41,596 nucleotides of DNA from an uncultured Granulosicoccaceae bacterium. GTDB taxonomy: Bacteria > Pseudomonadota > Gammaproteobacteria > Granulosicoccales > Granulosicoccaceae. The notes beneath the pieces are model-generated. The model ran no database searches. It saw nothing but the letters and a program-made list of their open reading frames with translations, and had not been told where the DNA came from. Positions 1 to 9,548 of this stretch are shown in pieces. Both the position numbers and the translations under genes were made by a program. The stretch is taken from positions 1-41,596 of the forward strand of contig CALHNS010000095.1 in the NCBI GenBank assembly GCA_938035125.1, written 5' to 3'. How positions within the stretch are numbered: position 1 is the stretch's first letter; every line of letters starts with the position of its first letter.

Positions 1-309
1 ACAGCCGTGGCCATCCCCGTTCCTGCTGGTGGCGGTGTGTTGTTTCATCCGAACACTATTCACAGCTCACTGAGTAATCATTCAAACGATATTCGATGGA
101 GCTTTGATCTTCGGTATAACGTTACCGGGGATGCAACAGGTCGAGACTTTTTTCCATCGTTTGTTGTTCGAAGTGAAGCAAACCCAGAATCCGAACTAAG
201 GTCTGCACACGCTTGGCGTCAGCTATGGGAAGATGCCCGTAAGAAGTTAAGCGACGATACGCCTGTGAGAATTCATCGATGGGAAGCTGATGCTGAGGTT
301 TGTGCTTAA
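1..309 (+). CDS. Phytanoyl-CoA dioxygenase-like protein, 3' end only
   Basis: The reading frame is open from base 1, so the gene starts before the window and only about 102 C-terminal residues are present. The segment FHPNTIHSS followed by N-S and an Arg in the DIRWSFDLRY stretch matches the distal part of the PhyH double-stranded beta-helix: the His would be the second iron-binding His, and the Arg would hold 2-oxoglutarate. The family consists of Fe(II)/2-oxoglutarate hydroxylases, often acting on lipids or natural products. The proximal HxD motif lies outside the window. It converges on the NRPS operon end, so it need not belong to that pathway, although a tailoring hydroxylase is possible. 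The substrate is unknown. Confidence 0.75.
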   Translation, partial: TAVAIPVPAGGGVLFHPNTIHSSLSNHSNDIRWSFDLRYNVTGDATGRDFFPSFVVRSEANPESELRSAHAWRQLWEDARKKLSDDTPVRIHRWEADAEVCA

Positions 310-415
310 TTTAAGCAGGGTGTGATTTAGTTAGGGTGTGCGTGATATCAGATGTGCGTCATTACAGATCTTCACACGGTATAAAAGCAAAACTCACATC
401 TATAGAGTCACTAAC

Positions 416-2155
416 TTACGTATTCTTTTTCTGGACACTGAGTAACTGAGTAACGCCTGTCTGTTTCGAATCTAATGTAACTTGTTTATCGGCCACGTGA
501 AAGTACTGAGATTCGTGGGAAATAACAATCACAAGCTTACCCAGTGACCGCAGTTCAGGCAGAAGCTCGTGATAAAAAACATCTTTAAATGCAGGATCTT
601 GATTCTCAGCCCATTCATCAAAAATCATCACCGGTTTATCTTCCAGATAAGCCGCCAACAGAGCTAACCTTTTTCTTTGACCACCCGACAGTTGCGTGGT
701 GGACAGCTGGTTATTTTCAACAACCACTTTATGGTGAAGCTGAAGCTTTTCTAGATAGTGTTGTATGCGTTTACCCGGTTCGTCTAATTCGCTAAAGTTT
801 TCCAACATTGGGTCATTGACAAAAGAATTACTACCAAGACGGTCATTCGAATCAGAAATGGTCAGCTGATTAAAAATAAATGGGTCGTTAAAAATAACAC
901 TGAACAACTCGCTATAACTAGCGCGATTCGAATCATTTATCTCAACACCATTACAAACGATAGCACCCTGCTCACTTTCGTACAGCCCGCTGACTAATTT
1001 TGCAAATGTTGATTTACCTGCCCCATTATGCCCCACTAAGAAAATCAACTCGCCACTTGAAAAGTTAACCGAAATTGGCCCCACAGTAAATGAGCTGTTG
1101 TTTTCCTCGCTGGTGTAATCCCATGTAAGCCCCGTAATTTTTAAGGATAATTCATGGGCATTAGAATCGGCATAAAATAATTCAGAAGCTTTGGTTGGCT
1201 CCAGTGTTTGATCATTCTTTAGATTGCCATAGCCTTGATCTTGGATTCTACGTAAAGCCACACCTGCCCTTGACCAGGTTGGCACAGCTCCTACCAAACC
1301 AAGAACGTGGGATCGCATGAATAAAACCACCAATACAAACGGACCAATAACTTCAACACTTAAATCGGTCAATACAATACTGAGCACGATGGCAATAAGT
1401 AAAATAAAAACCACCAACTGCACCCATGCATTGGCTAAAAGCGTGGTTAGAACGAAACGCAAGTAGTGTTTTTCATGCAAAAGAACGGTAGGCATATACA
1501 AATCATAAAAATAATCGTACCGTTTTTTATAGTTCAATTTGAGTTCTGCTATTCCATGCACTAGGTCTTTGAATTGGCTGACATGTTTATCACGATAGAA
1601 AAATGCATCGCCAGCCAGTGCAATGGATTTTTTATGAATCAAGTGATAGCCAATCACCGCAAAAAAACCTACTACCAGTGTAAGTAACAGTAAGCTCGGT
1701 GATATGTAGATTAAATACCCTAAACACCCTAAAACCACAAAAAAGCTAACACTAACGTTTGCAAATACGTTCAGCCCGCTACCAATAATCGACATATCTT
1801 CAGTGTATATGGTGATTAATCTTGCCATACCCGTGGTTTCTGTTTGTCTTAACGCATCGTTGAGCACAGTTTTTGAATAAGCCAAATGTAATTGGCGATG
1901 GCGCGCTGCGCTGTACTTACTTAAGTACCACTTTGCCAGTAAATCAAGTGATAAAGAAACAACAACTAAAACAATAAGCAAAGAAACATAGATATAGATC
2001 TTTTTACTATCAAACGATTCAATGTCTACCAGAGTTTGCCCCACCAAGGCGATTAAACTGGCACTAAATATTCCGCTGACCGCGCTAATAAAACACACGA
2101 ACAATAACGACTTCTGAGATTCAGAGTCAAACAGAACCGTAAAAAATTCACGCAT
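416..2155 (-). CDS. Cyclic peptide export ABC transporter (PvdE/SyrD type)
   Basis: This is a 579-residue half transporter with about six membrane helices in residues 15-290 and an ATPase domain in 340-579. Walker A is GHNGAGKST (375-383), the signature is LSGGQ (489-493), and the Walker B region reads MIFDEWAENQDP (510-521). The DEWA-DQDP-like stretch is characteristic of the PvdE/SyrD family, which exports siderophore precursors or lipopeptides across the inner membrane. Its start overlaps the end of the upstream NRPS by 8 bp, so it is the last gene of the operon and most likely exports the peptide made there, with ATP-driven movement to the periplasm. The length is slightly above the usual 550 residues. 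The family call is secure; the cargo is inferred from context. Confidence 0.92.
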   Translation of the reverse strand: MREFFTVLFDSESQKSLLFVCFISAVSGIFSASLIALVGQTLVDIESFDSKKIYIYVSLLIVLVVVSLSLDLLAKWYLSKYSAARHRQLHLAYSKTVLNDALRQTETTGMARLITIYTEDMSIIGSGLNVFANVSVSFFVVLGCLGYLIYISPSLLLLTLVVGFFAVIGYHLIHKKSIALAGDAFFYRDKHVSQFKDLVHGIAELKLNYKKRYDYFYDLYMPTVLLHEKHYLRFVLTTLLANAWVQLVVFILLIAIVLSIVLTDLSVEVIGPFVLVVLFMRSHVLGLVGAVPTWSRAGVALRRIQDQGYGNLKNDQTLEPTKASELFYADSNAHELSLKITGLTWDYTSEENNSSFTVGPISVNFSSGELIFLVGHNGAGKSTFAKLVSGLYESEQGAIVCNGVEINDSNRASYSELFSVIFNDPFIFNQLTISDSNDRLGSNSFVNDPMLENFSELDEPGKRIQHYLEKLQLHHKVVVENNQLSTTQLSGGQRKRLALLAAYLEDKPVMIFDEWAENQDPAFKDVFYHELLPELRSLGKLVIVISHESQYFHVADKQVTLDSKQTGVTQLLSVQKKNT

Positions 2156-5100
2156 TATGATCCCGGACCATCAGTTCTGTGCTCAAGACATTTCGCAATT
2201 TATGATCACCATTATCAATCTCAATATCTTGCGTCAATAATGTTCGTTCAGTTGATAAAGCCTCAGAATGCTCCAATACGGTTTCTGCTATCTCACCCCA
2301 ATACTTCGAATCAGGATTTATAAATTCTTTATGGGTTGTGCCTACAAAGCGGTGCACTGTAAACTTACCGGAGGTTAATTCACGCCAACGCTCAATATCA
2401 CCAATCATCAGTGAATTTTTCTCTGAATGGAACATGCAGATATCTGAAACGCCTTGTATGCCAACATATTGCTCGTACTGAGCACTTTGAGACATTTGTA
2501 TATCGATGAATAACTGGATAGATGGATTATGCTTACCTCGCATAATACGTATTCTTTCCTTGATCAAATTGACGCCAAAATCTCTTCGCCACTCTTGCCA
2601 CAAACGTACATGCTTTGGTCGCTTCAAGGCTTTTCTGTGTTTCCAGCTTGGGCCTTCTTTAGGCGGGCTACTATCAATAATGTTAATCGAGCTTCGAATA
2701 CCTGTTTTTTCATACAACTGCCTTGCAGTTTCAAACGCTAGCACATTGCCATAACACACGCCTACAAGCACCCATGGACCACGAGGCTGTACAGCCAATA
2801 TATCTTCTACGTATTCTTCACACGTCTCTTCAGTGAATTGATGATGTAACCCTGATTCATAATCAAACGAATGCACGGCAACATCATCTGGAAATGCATC
2901 TGCAAATTTCTTCACATACATCGAGGTATGACCAAAAGGCGGAAACATAAACACATGTCGAAACCCTGAGCCTGGTTTTAATTGGGTCATGGTCTTAGGG
3001 TCGCTGCGATTTAACCCAAGCTTTGAAGTGTGAACTAATGATCGGATACAGTTAGATAAAGCACTGACATTACTGTTTTCTAATAAATCACCTAGCTTTA
3101 TTTCAATATTGTGCTCAGCCAGAAGTTCTTGATTTATGCGTAGTACCGTTTTTACAGCCAATAGCGAATAACCACCTGAGTCAAAAAAATCATCGCTTAC
3201 TGTTAGCTTGCGGTTACTCAACACATCTTGCCAAAGAAGTAACAGTTGTTCGTCAATGTTCTCCTGGTACTCTGCCGTTTCATTAATAAATTCATCAGGC
3301 ACATTGGTGCAAAGTGCTTCATTGGAACTTGTCGAATCCGCTACACCGGTTGAATCGATTTTTGAATCCACTTTTGAATTGCCATACAATCGCATGGCAG
3401 TAACACGATCAAGCTTGCCATTAGGTAGCCGAGGTAAAGCATTCACAAATTGGAAATGATCAGGCAGCTGATGCTTGGGAAGATAGCGACTCAACGCTTG
3501 AGAAAGCGCTCGCCCTGTTGCTAAGTTTTGCGTATGGCTCGCTGGCTTAATTTGACGGATGTCTGAATCCGCCCCACTATGCTCGCTGTTTTGCACTACA
3601 GCAACCAGTTTTCTCTCATTCAGTTCACCCACTGCGAAGACCAAACTCGCCACCACGCTTGGCTGCTTGTTGATAGCATTCTCTATCGCCGCGCAGTTAA
3701 TTCGCACTCCCCTCACTTTAACCTGGCTGTCTTTTCTACCGTGATAGTACAAGCGGCCAAATTCATCCATGTGTCCATGGTCTCCCGTTAGGAACACACG
3801 GCCTAAATCAGGTAATGTTTTAAATTTTTCAGACTCTATTTGTGCATCTTCTAAATAACCTTGCGCAAGACCCCAACCACCTATTGCAATTTCACCTGCA
3901 TCACCTGTTTTCACAGAGGCCATTTGAGAATCAAGTACGAAGACATGCATCCCGGTTATTGGCAATCCAATAGATACCCTATCATCAGAGCTCGATCGTA
4001 CAACCTCCAAGCACGTAGCATCAGCCATGACCTCTGTGCATCCATATAAATTCAACAACCGACTGTTAGCCTGTATTTCTAAGAATTTATTAGCTGTTTT
4101 CGTTGTAAGTTCCTCACCACTGCAACTGCATAAAGTGAGCTGTGGTAAGCTTTGCTGCGTTGCCTCCAGCCAGTCGAGCATTGACTTAAGTAATGATGGA
4201 ACAACAAGCAATCGGCTAACGCGATGTACTTTTAGAAGCGCTACGAATTTTTGCACATCTTGAACCTCAGCATCATCAACGATAACCGATGGCGTACCGG
4301 ACAGTAGCGCACCGAAACTCTCCCAAATGCTGTCGATAAAGCTGCAGGATGTTTTTATGACATTGACATCCTCTGGCCTGAACGGATAATGCATCCACAT
4401 CCACGAAAAGCGGTTAAGTACGGCTTCATGGCCCAGTAATACTCCTTTGGGACTGGCCGTAGAACCCGAGGTAAACATAAGCAGTGCACAACGATTATCG
4501 GTTCGATGATGACAGGCGCTTTTCTCATCTTCAGTAATAGCACGACTCACCTGTGGTTTACCAGATGGATTATTCTGACCGATCTGCCGAAGAGGATCAA
4601 TTCCAATGCGAGTGAAACTATGGCTGTTTACGTCATTGACATCGTCATCACCCCACAGAACAGAATCAATCTGATCGTCTAGTACAAAACGAGCCCCACT
4701 AACCGCTACCATTGTGGTTTTTCTATGGGGTGGATAAGTAGGATCAACAGGACAACAAAGCGCTCCGCAACGCCAGATGGCTAATGCCGCGGCGATCTGA
4801 TGCATTGATCGCGACATGGACAAAGCAATAATTTCCCCCCGAACCACACCTATATCTTCAAGATAGTCGGCAAGGTGGGTCACCCATTTGTTTAAATCAC
4901 TGAAATTTATAGTTTGTGCGCCATGCACCAGAGCAACGTTGTTAGGTGATCGTGCGACTGTGCTGTCAAATACATCAATAACCGTTTTTTGAGTAATAGC
5001 AGTTGGTGGCGAGTAAACATTTACAACATGAGCCATGTCACTTGTATCAACAGGGTTAAAAGCACTTATCAAATTGTTTGTTAACTTTACCGCTGTGCTT

Positions 5101-8100
5101 GTTTTCATCCATGCCGTATTATAATTTAAATGGATGTCATACCCTGCTTTCACATTCTCAGATGGTCTAATCTCGATCGACAAAGGAAACTTAGCGGCGT
5201 TCAATTTTAAATTTTCAGCACGAACAAACGATAAATCTTTTATTTGAGGTAATGGCGATAATCGATGTTGGTACACAAAGTACACATCGAATAATGATTC
5301 GCTCCCGCTGCTCCCTGATAAACCCAATGCTTGAACAATGTCAGCAAAAGGTAGGTGTTGATGATCAATTGCGTCACTCAAAGCCGCTGCTGTTGCACTA
5401 ATATTAAATTCAAACGATTCTTTTGGACTATGCTGTGTTCTTATCACCGCTGTATTACTAAAAAAACCACACGTATTTTGCCACTCAGCATCCATTCGAT
5501 TGGATACAGGCGTACCTATTCGAACATCGTAGGCTTGAAATGTTGTTCGCAACGCGTATTTAATCGCACTAAGCGCGACCACAAATGGTGTTGTCTTTTT
5601 TTCTTGCGCCAACTTAGCCCACTGTGAGGTGACCGCTAGCGGAATTGACTGAACATTGGAATCACCATGAAACTGTTTACGTGAACTTGTATCCGCATCA
5701 AATGGGAGGTTTAACCGCTCTCGCGGTAATTTTAGGTTTTCACACCAAAAAGACAATTCACGCTGTCGAGCCCGTTCGATTTCAGCAGGTTGCTGTAAAG
5801 CATAGTGTCGATACTGGTTCGCTTGACTTTTATTGTAAACGGTAATGCCTTTCTCATTCCCCTTTGAAGAATTGCCAAGATGATTGTGGTTGAGCCATTC
5901 GTATTTTTCAACGAACTGCTGAAACAGTAAATCAAAACTCCAACCGTCTAGCGCGACGTGATGCGAATGCATCATTAACCCATGATGTGTGTCATTAAAA
6001 CGATAGATGAACACTCGAAACAATTGATCGTGCGCGAGATCAAACGGAATAGCCAGTTGCACCTGCTGAGCTTCTTGCCAATTCATTCCATCAGCCTTAG
6101 CATCGATTATGATAACGGGTACGTGTTCAGCCGGCAGTACGATTTGTTCAAGCTCAGCTAAATCATTTAACCGTAATCGAGTTCTGAGTATTTCATGTCT
6201 TTGCACTAAAGCGTTCATAGCATCATGCACACACTCTAAAGACAACGAACCTCGAATCTTTACACTAGACTGCACCGCGTACAGTTCTGCTAAATTAGTG
6301 GCTTGCGATGCGTACCAGAGCGCTGTCTGTTCAGTGGATGCCGGTGCTCGCTTTGACTCTTCCGAATCGGGTGTTGGGTGAGCGTTAGGAACACCTGAAT
6401 GGTTGGAATTTAATTCTGCAACCGCCTGCGCTGATAGATTTAACTCTTCACTGACTAGAGAATCAATATGGCTTGCCAACGCTTCCCACGATGCACTGTC
6501 CAATAACGTTCGCAACTTAAGGTTAACTTGAAATTCTTCCCTGATCCGAGCGTTGAGTTTCATCGCATCAATCGAATCCAATCCGCTGCTTGCAACATCT
6601 TTGGTAATATCAGATACCTCTTCAGATAACAACGTATTGACAGCATCAAGTAGCAAACGCTCTGTATCAGAATACGAAATCGAAGATTTCTTAGCGCCGA
6701 TTTCATGCGGAGTTGTTGGTTGTTGTCCAAGCTTGAGTACTTGCTCAACAAGTGCCGTTTCAGACACTTTACCGTTTGCCAATCTTGGCATATCAGACAA
6801 AGGGAGCAGTCCAGCAGGAATCATCGATTCATGCATATTTTGTTGCAAAGCGGTCTTAAGATTGGTTTCTGATATCGTTTCAGGCGAATAAGCTAAAAAC
6901 AATTTCTCAGAATCCTCATCAAATCGCTTGGCTAAAAACGCATGAACAGAATCAATCCCGGCTACCTGTCGTGCTACTTGTTCAATCTCTCCAGGCTCTA
7001 CGCGTTGACCACGTACTTTAATTTGCCTATCCGCCCGTCCAGTGCAAACAATTTCACCTGCTCTGTTAACGTAGGCTAAATCACCAGTGTAATAACAAGG
7101 TGGATTACCGACGAATTTCTTCGCATTGAGAGCGTCTTGATTAATATATTTATTAGCCACGCCATCACTAATAATTCTTAGTTCACCTTCAACCCCATCA
7201 GGACAACGCCGACCATCTAAACCCACGATATCCATCTGCGTACCAGGAATGGGTGCGCCGATTGGTACAGGATTTCGAATTTCACCATGACATTCATAAA
7301 CAGCGCTCCACACACAACACTCGGTGGGCCCATATTCATTGTAGAGCTTGGTAGTCGGCAGTTTATTGGAGTGACTTACGCACAGATCAGCGTCGCAAGG
7401 TTCCCCAGCTACGATAACGGTATTAAGCGTTTGAAGCTCATCGGTCGCACACTGTTTAAGCCAAAGACGGTACACGCTGGGTAAACACAGCGTATGAGTG
7501 ACGGCATGTCGCTTAATTAAATCTGACCAATGTGACACGTCTTTACGATCCAATCGCTCAGGTATTACAAGATGACCGCCACTACAAAGTGTCCAATAGA
7601 TGCCTGCAACCGAGCTGTCGAAATGTAACGGCGATACCAACAAATATCGTTCAACCGGTTTTTTATAATATTCAAAACGAGCAGCAGTGGAATAGATTAG
7701 ATTGCTATGCGTTATTCGAACACCTTTTGGCGCGCCCGTTGAGCCCGAGGTGTAAATAATGTAGGCATCATCTGATAATGCATCCTCTCTATGAGCGGTT
7801 ATAACATCTAATGCCTCTAACGCATTTCGCTCAAAAGCTTCACACGGCCACTCAAAACCTTCAATTTCCACAATGACCAGCGAGCAATTAGCATCCTCAC
7901 AGATGAATTGATTGCGAGCATGCGGTTGCTCAGCATCCATCACTACGTAGCTGATACCAGCACGCAATACACCAAGCATCGATATGATGGCCTCTAGCGT
8001 ATCGGTAAAACACAAACCAATCGGCTGCGCTTTATTCAAGCCTAATCGGTTCAGTGCGTTACATATTTTTTCAGAGCGCTCCGCCAATTCAAAATAGCTG

Positions 8101-9548
8101 ACTATTTGGTCACCTTGTTGTAAGGCAATAGCCGACGGATGTCGAGACGCGCATGCCATTATCCATTGATCCATTCGATCATACTGGAGTACGGGTGTCT
8201 TATTTTTTGAGGTATCGATGCTCTCATATAAAGGTGCATCGGCAACCAAAGAACCGACAGATTGCCCAGCACTACCTACCAATTGCTTAACCGCATCTTT
8301 GTAACGCTTAAGTATCGCTGCGTGCGTAGCAGCATCTACCGTCGTGAGCTGAGTGATTAATGTGACTTCGGTGCGCGAACCTGGCGTAATGAGTAGCGAG
8401 AGATCAAAATGACTCCGGATGTGATAATCCAAAGAATCAATTCTGATTCCACCGGTAGAGGTTGAGTCAAAACACAGTTCTCCCTCATGACCTTCAATGG
8501 CAACAACACTGTTAAATAAGGGTTCTTGCAATCGATTTTGTTGCGTTTTCTGAATATCCACTAAAGGAAGTGAGGCATGCTCTGCGTGCGCATTTAACGT
8601 GCGCATAAATCCTGAGAGCCAATTCTTCACACTCATTGATTCGGGAAAATCGATGCACATCGGCACGGTACTGATGTATAACCCAACACCGCGCTCGATG
8701 GTTGGCAAGTGAGTGGGCCTACCGGCAAGTGTAACGCCGTAATTCGGTGATGCTACTTGTGTGTAATCTTTGAGCACCAACGCCCATGCAGCTAATAGCA
8801 GCACACTAACCGTTGACTCATGTGCTTGCGCTGCACGCTTTATCGATTGTGTAAATTGCTCATCAAGTTGAATTTTACTCTCTATGGGAGAATCAATAAT
8901 TGCTGAGGTTTCAACTAATTTTAACGGTGTGGGTTCACGTTGATCTAAATATTTTGACCAGTAATGCTCACAGCTTGCCTGATCTATTTCAGATAAATAT
9001 TGCAAATAGTCCTGGTAACGTAATGCAGGTTGTAGCGATACGGTTTTATTTTGACGCAACGCGTTATAAGTAATGGATAGATCTTCCAGAACAATGGCAG
9101 TTGACCAACCATCAGAGAGTAAATGATGAATGGTCCACAGCAGCTCATGATTAGATTCGCTGTGTTTTATCAACGTAAAGTTCATCAGCGGATCGGCGGA
9201 AAATTTAAAGTGTGTCTTTTTTTTACCTGCTATCAGTTCATTAACACGAGCATGGCGCTGTACAGCGTCCATCGCAGACAGATCAATCACATCCCACGCA
9301 AGTTCTATGGATTCATGTACCACCCACAGCGGCTGCTCTAATCCATCGATGACAACAGATGAGCGAAGCGCTGCGTGGTGCTTAAGCACCCGTTGCCAGG
9401 ATTGTTTAAACGCTTGTACATCTAACTGACCCGTAACAGCCATACTGATAACGGACAGGTAGGAATCCTCACAGTGCCCCTGTAAGGAATGAAACAGTAT
9501 TCCCTGCTGTGTGCGACTTAAGGGATAAGCGTCTTCAATCGAATCCAT
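2148..9548 (-). CDS. NRPS, C-A-T-C-A-T-TE (two modules with Cys thioesterase)
   Basis: The protein has 2466 residues. Domains by eye: C1 1-440 with HHLLSDG (141-147); A1 460-935 with YTSGSTGAPKG; T1 958-1035 with Ser992; C2 1068-1500 with HHVALDG (1196-1202); A2 1522-2055; T2 2093-2165 with Ser2128; TE 2195-2430. The A1 pocket by hand alignment is D-S-A-L-I-A-E-V-W-K, which I cannot assign. The A2 pocket is I-D-W-L-S-S-L-A-D-K, close to the known beta-alanine code VDWVISLADK and lacking Asp235. The TE nucleophile motif is GVCYG, so Cys2265 replaces Ser, with Asp2292 and His2406 as likely triad partners. It begins in a 1-bp TAATG overlap with the HupE-like gene. It should add two residues and release the final peptide. 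There is no epimerase domain. All core catalytic motifs look intact. Confidence 0.95.
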   Translation of the reverse strand: MDSIEDAYPLSRTQQGILFHSLQGHCEDSYLSVISMAVTGQLDVQAFKQSWQRVLKHHAALRSSVVIDGLEQPLWVVHESIELAWDVIDLSAMDAVQRHARVNELIAGKKKTHFKFSADPLMNFTLIKHSESNHELLWTIHHLLSDGWSTAIVLEDLSITYNALRQNKTVSLQPALRYQDYLQYLSEIDQASCEHYWSKYLDQREPTPLKLVETSAIIDSPIESKIQLDEQFTQSIKRAAQAHESTVSVLLLAAWALVLKDYTQVASPNYGVTLAGRPTHLPTIERGVGLYISTVPMCIDFPESMSVKNWLSGFMRTLNAHAEHASLPLVDIQKTQQNRLQEPLFNSVVAIEGHEGELCFDSTSTGGIRIDSLDYHIRSHFDLSLLITPGSRTEVTLITQLTTVDAATHAAILKRYKDAVKQLVGSAGQSVGSLVADAPLYESIDTSKNKTPVLQYDRMDQWIMACASRHPSAIALQQGDQIVSYFELAERSEKICNALNRLGLNKAQPIGLCFTDTLEAIISMLGVLRAGISYVVMDAEQPHARNQFICEDANCSLVIVEIEGFEWPCEAFERNALEALDVITAHREDALSDDAYIIYTSGSTGAPKGVRITHSNLIYSTAARFEYYKKPVERYLLVSPLHFDSSVAGIYWTLCSGGHLVIPERLDRKDVSHWSDLIKRHAVTHTLCLPSVYRLWLKQCATDELQTLNTVIVAGEPCDADLCVSHSNKLPTTKLYNEYGPTECCVWSAVYECHGEIRNPVPIGAPIPGTQMDIVGLDGRRCPDGVEGELRIISDGVANKYINQDALNAKKFVGNPPCYYTGDLAYVNRAGEIVCTGRADRQIKVRGQRVEPGEIEQVARQVAGIDSVHAFLAKRFDEDSEKLFLAYSPETISETNLKTALQQNMHESMIPAGLLPLSDMPRLANGKVSETALVEQVLKLGQQPTTPHEIGAKKSSISYSDTERLLLDAVNTLLSEEVSDITKDVASSGLDSIDAMKLNARIREEFQVNLKLRTLLDSASWEALASHIDSLVSEELNLSAQAVAELNSNHSGVPNAHPTPDSEESKRAPASTEQTALWYASQATNLAELYAVQSSVKIRGSLSLECVHDAMNALVQRHEILRTRLRLNDLAELEQIVLPAEHVPVIIIDAKADGMNWQEAQQVQLAIPFDLAHDQLFRVFIYRFNDTHHGLMMHSHHVALDGWSFDLLFQQFVEKYEWLNHNHLGNSSKGNEKGITVYNKSQANQYRHYALQQPAEIERARQRELSFWCENLKLPRERLNLPFDADTSSRKQFHGDSNVQSIPLAVTSQWAKLAQEKKTTPFVVALSAIKYALRTTFQAYDVRIGTPVSNRMDAEWQNTCGFFSNTAVIRTQHSPKESFEFNISATAAALSDAIDHQHLPFADIVQALGLSGSSGSESLFDVYFVYQHRLSPLPQIKDLSFVRAENLKLNAAKFPLSIEIRPSENVKAGYDIHLNYNTAWMKTSTAVKLTNNLISAFNPVDTSDMAHVVNVYSPPTAITQKTVIDVFDSTVARSPNNVALVHGAQTINFSDLNKWVTHLADYLEDIGVVRGEIIALSMSRSMHQIAAALAIWRCGALCCPVDPTYPPHRKTTMVAVSGARFVLDDQIDSVLWGDDDVNDVNSHSFTRIGIDPLRQIGQNNPSGKPQVSRAITEDEKSACHHRTDNRCALLMFTSGSTASPKGVLLGHEAVLNRFSWMWMHYPFRPEDVNVIKTSCSFIDSIWESFGALLSGTPSVIVDDAEVQDVQKFVALLKVHRVSRLLVVPSLLKSMLDWLEATQQSLPQLTLCSCSGEELTTKTANKFLEIQANSRLLNLYGCTEVMADATCLEVVRSSSDDRVSIGLPITGMHVFVLDSQMASVKTGDAGEIAIGGWGLAQGYLEDAQIESEKFKTLPDLGRVFLTGDHGHMDEFGRLYYHGRKDSQVKVRGVRINCAAIENAINKQPSVVASLVFAVGELNERKLVAVVQNSEHSGADSDIRQIKPASHTQNLATGRALSQALSRYLPKHQLPDHFQFVNALPRLPNGKLDRVTAMRLYGNSKVDSKIDSTGVADSTSSNEALCTNVPDEFINETAEYQENIDEQLLLLWQDVLSNRKLTVSDDFFDSGGYSLLAVKTVLRINQELLAEHNIEIKLGDLLENSNVSALSNCIRSLVHTSKLGLNRSDPKTMTQLKPGSGFRHVFMFPPFGHTSMYVKKFADAFPDDVAVHSFDYESGLHHQFTEETCEEYVEDILAVQPRGPWVLVGVCYGNVLAFETARQLYEKTGIRSSINIIDSSPPKEGPSWKHRKALKRPKHVRLWQEWRRDFGVNLIKERIRIMRGKHNPSIQLFIDIQMSQSAQYEQYVGIQGVSDICMFHSEKNSLMIGDIERWRELTSGKFTVHRFVGTTHKEFINPDSKYWGEIAETVLEHSEALSTERTLLTQDIEIDNGDHKLRNVLSTELMVRDHNA

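Noticed and set aside
310..415. Terminator between the converging PhyH-like gene and the NRPS operon
   Set aside because: No stable stem with a T-run was seen on either strand in this gap.
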